In this document: piece by piece, positions 62,701-64,000 of the stretch
Layout of the letters: the number at the start of each line of letters is the position of its first letter
Position numbering within the stretch: position 1 is the stretch's first letter
DNA from: Alistipes sp. ZOR0009
Lineage (GTDB): Bacteria; Bacteroidota; Bacteroidia; Bacteroidales; ZOR0009
DNA: 64,000 nucleotides
Assembly (NCBI RefSeq): GCF_000798815.1
Contig: NZ_JTLD01000021.1
Span: 1 to 64,000, forward strand
Reading direction: 5' to 3'
Translations under genes and position numbers: made by a program
The notes under the pieces: model-generated
The model's input: the letters and a program-made list of their open reading frames with translations, nothing else
Database searches by the model: none
Told to the model about the DNA's origin: nothing

Positions 62701-64000
62701 GAAATTGTACAGCTTATCGAGAATGATGATGTTCCTAATGCGGCAGAAGCCATCGGAACTCCCGCATGGAAGGAGCGAATTGATAGCATAGACGATAGGC
62801 AGCTCTGGGAGACAAAGCACAAGCTCCGATCAAAGCTGATAGAGGTGGTTCGGCGTAGGCTCCTAGATCCAACGTATGCTAAGTACGACGATCCAAAGCA
62901 GGCCATGAGGGTAGAAGAGGGGCTTCGCGATGATATTCTTATAATTGGTTTTGCGCGTCGCTTTGCAACCTATAAGCGAGCTAGCCTTCTTTTTAGGGAT
63001 ATGGAACGCCTAAAGGCTATTGTTAGTAGTACAGACAGGCCTATTCTATTCCTATTTGCGGGTAAGGCACATCCAAACGATAAGCCAGGACAGGACTTGA
63101 TAAAGTATATCGTGGAGATGTCTAAGCGGGAAGAGTTTGAAGGCAAGGTGATCTTCCTTCAAAATTACGATATGGAGTTGGCACGTAGCATGGTTCAGGG
63201 GGTTGACATTTGGCTTAACAACCCAATGCGCCCTATGGAGGCTTCGGGAACCAGCGGGCAAAAGGCAGTTATGAACGGAACGTTACATTTTAGCGTTCTA
63301 GATGGCTGGTGGGTCGAGGGTTACCAGCAAAATGCCGGATGGGCCTTGCCTCAGGAGCAGCTTTACGAAAATCAGGAGTATCAAGACCAGTTTGATGCCG
63401 AGACAATTTACTCGATTATTGAGGATGATGTTCTTCCATCTTTTTACGAAAAGGGAAAAGATGGCGTGCCACATATCTGGATTGAGTACATCAAAAACTC
63501 GTTGAAGTATGTTGCACCGCAGTTTACCACTAAGCGAATGCTGCACGACTATCAGAAGAAGTACTACAAGGTTCTGATTGGTAGAAATAAGGATATTGGT
63601 GAGAACAGCTACGATATGGCTCGCGAATATGCCGATTGGAAACGAAAGGTGCTGAGAAATTGGTCGAGCATAGGTTTGCTTTCCTTGAGCCAATTCCAGG
63701 CAGACAATGATGAGATCATTTTAGGAAAGAAGTATAGCTCCTACGTGAAGCTCGATTTAAAGGAGCTCTCAACCGAAGATGTTGGTGTGGAGCTGGTGGT
63801 TGCTAAGATGCTCGAAGGGGATGCTGCTGAGATTCTCGTCAAAAAGGAGTACGACTTGGTGGAGACCGAAGGGCCGATTGCCACCTACAAGGTTGATTTG
63901 ATCCCGATTACCCCAGGTATTTATGAGGTAGGCGTAAGGGTGTTTGCAAAATGTAAGTACATGCCGCATAGGCAAGATTTTTGCCTAGTTCGGTGGTTGT
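59752..64000 (+). CDS. Glycogen synthase (GT3)-alpha-glucan phosphorylase fusion, 3' end at window edge
   Basis: A frame from 59752 stays open to the edge, 1416 codons. Residues 1 to about 540 resemble the GT3 (fungal/animal-type) glycogen synthase (EVGWEVCNKIGGIHTV, HFHEWMTGTGLLYLK, YYEPWGYTPQESLAF). A short linker and a DUF3417-like region (about 575-655, ISRNYWWSWSYAAQDLY) lead into a GT35 alpha-glucan phosphorylase (AYFSMEYGID, NEGHAAF, FTTHTPVPAGHD, PLP Lys K1171 in EASGTSGQKAVMNG). The last full codon is Leu and the final base is T, so the stop codon probably straddles the edge. One protein would then combine chain building and breakdown. It follows the GH57 gene by 12 bases. Confidence 0.92.
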   Translation, partial: MSIANDIVPSYLFEVGWEVCNKIGGIHTVIATKALQISEVLPGRHICIGPDVYKDTTDNPEFLEDKELFRGWRERLFHEGLRIRVGRWNIPGYPIVFLVDTSSYISKKDELLKWYWEQFNLDSLTGQWDYIEPVLFGFSAGRVIESFYHYTLTGDNKVVAHFHEWMTGTGLLYLKAQMPLISTIFTTHATVLGRCLAGASMPLYESMLSVNPDLAARDHNVQAKHSLEKTAANEADVFTTVSSITAKECSHFLNKTVDLITPNGFDSSIVPGVNDLKLKRIEARIAMLEVAEALLARPVAQDCIILGTSGRYEFKNKGLDVFIDSLGLLNKDEELKKEVLAFFFVPANQHGPRKDLVKNLHDKNIADAVTLQDPFLTHYLVEPSIDPVLNKIRQAGLGNGESDKVKVFFVPSYLNGNDGIFNKKYYELLVGLDASVFASYYEPWGYTPQESLAFHVPTFTTSLAGFGNWMEVHGYTNKGLEVIPRTDSNYPDVVENIKKTILNFTTVEVKQFEKLRVEAGTLAAQTQWRSFVKYYQKAYSQAINKSFGRTNRQVGMDKSDLISFIDKAQELSKPRWSKVFVQKNVPERLKPLEEISRNYWWSWSYAAQDLYKEIDPDLWESCGKNPVDFLNQLSFLKYRALETDSDFLSRLNSVYSDFKSYIEKKEKNGYKVAYFSMEYGIDRSLKIYSGGLGVLAGDYLKEASDQNAGIVAVGLLYRYGYFAQQLSSTGQQISLHDAQDFSKLAITQVKDCDGSPLTISLPLPGRRLFARVWRADVGRTELYLLDSDYEANLPEDRTITHQLYGGDWENRLKQEVLLGIGGIRALKRMGINPNIYHCNEGHAAFIGLERMVNYIEDEKLSYAEAIEVVRSSSIFTTHTPVPAGHDAFPEEMLRPYLSYLPARLKISWEQLLRLGDLKASNPAEKFSMSMLAANLSQEINGVSMLHGEVSRDIFKKLYNGYMPSELHIGYVTNGVHYPTWASKEIVQLIENDDVPNAAEAIGTPAWKERIDSIDDRQLWETKHKLRSKLIEVVRRRLLDPTYAKYDDPKQAMRVEEGLRDDILIIGFARRFATYKRASLLFRDMERLKAIVSSTDRPILFLFAGKAHPNDKPGQDLIKYIVEMSKREEFEGKVIFLQNYDMELARSMVQGVDIWLNNPMRPMEASGTSGQKAVMNGTLHFSVLDGWWVEGYQQNAGWALPQEQLYENQEYQDQFDAETIYSIIEDDVLPSFYEKGKDGVPHIWIEYIKNSLKYVAPQFTTKRMLHDYQKKYYKVLIGRNKDIGENSYDMAREYADWKRKVLRNWSSIGLLSLSQFQADNDEIILGKKYSSYVKLDLKELSTEDVGVELVVAKMLEGDAAEILVKKEYDLVETEGPIATYKVDLIPITPGIYEVGVRVFAKCKYMPHRQDFCLVRWL

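Noticed and set aside
59752-64000. Split of the glycogen gene into separate synthase and phosphorylase genes
   Set aside because: The frame is continuous through the linker with no stop.

Overview
The window is chromosomal DNA from a member of the Bacteroidota, most likely the order Bacteroidales. The evidence is a SusC/SusD pair behind a FecI-type sigma factor and a FecR anti-sigma factor, a GT3-type glycogen synthase fused to an alpha-glucan phosphorylase, several lipoproteins and outer-membrane barrels of Bacteroidota type, starts without clear Shine-Dalgarno sites, and promoters with the TTG-N19-TAnnTTTG pattern of this phylum. I cannot name a genus.

Layout. 1-2577 is an AT-rich accessory stretch with a 41-bp tandem repeat and two unrecognised genes. 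2578-12785 holds two PAP2 phosphatases, an Xaa-Pro aminopeptidase, a C69 dipeptidase, rubrerythrin, an acyltransferase, truA with a HicB-like gene, and a membrane protein of unknown function. 13063-23914 is a regulated nutrient-import locus: sigma factor, anti-sigma factor, SusC, SusD, a zinc metallohydrolase lipoprotein, a DUF4302-like lipoprotein and a DUF5018/IPT-like lipoprotein. No glycoside hydrolase is present, so a peptide or protein-derived substrate is likelier than a glycan. It is followed by a 1.4-kb non-coding stretch with a degenerate 21-bp repeat array, and then a DUF2339 membrane protein.

27744-42546 is mostly housekeeping on the minus strand: punA, lpxK, sppA, upp, radC, rpsT with tRNA-Glu, an Mpl-type ligase, a methyltransferase, pgi, gpsA and lysS. 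folK and a metallo-beta-lactamase-fold gene lie on the plus strand. 42711-47877 carries two lipoyl synthase genes on either side of a LytS/LytTR two-component system, then lipB. 47878-56850 holds recJ, a purE / PorQ-like / helix-hairpin-helix barrel operon, hpt, adk, obgE, a third PAP2 protein and a lipoate ligase. 57153 to the end is a glycogen cluster: a GT4 glycosyltransferase, a GH57 amylase and the synthase-phosphorylase fusion. The fusion runs to the window edge, where the last base is probably the first base of its stop codon.

The least explained features are the intergenic repeats with a helical (21-bp) period at 24452-24766 and 43787-43870, the 41-bp repeat at the left edge, and the diverged second LipA.
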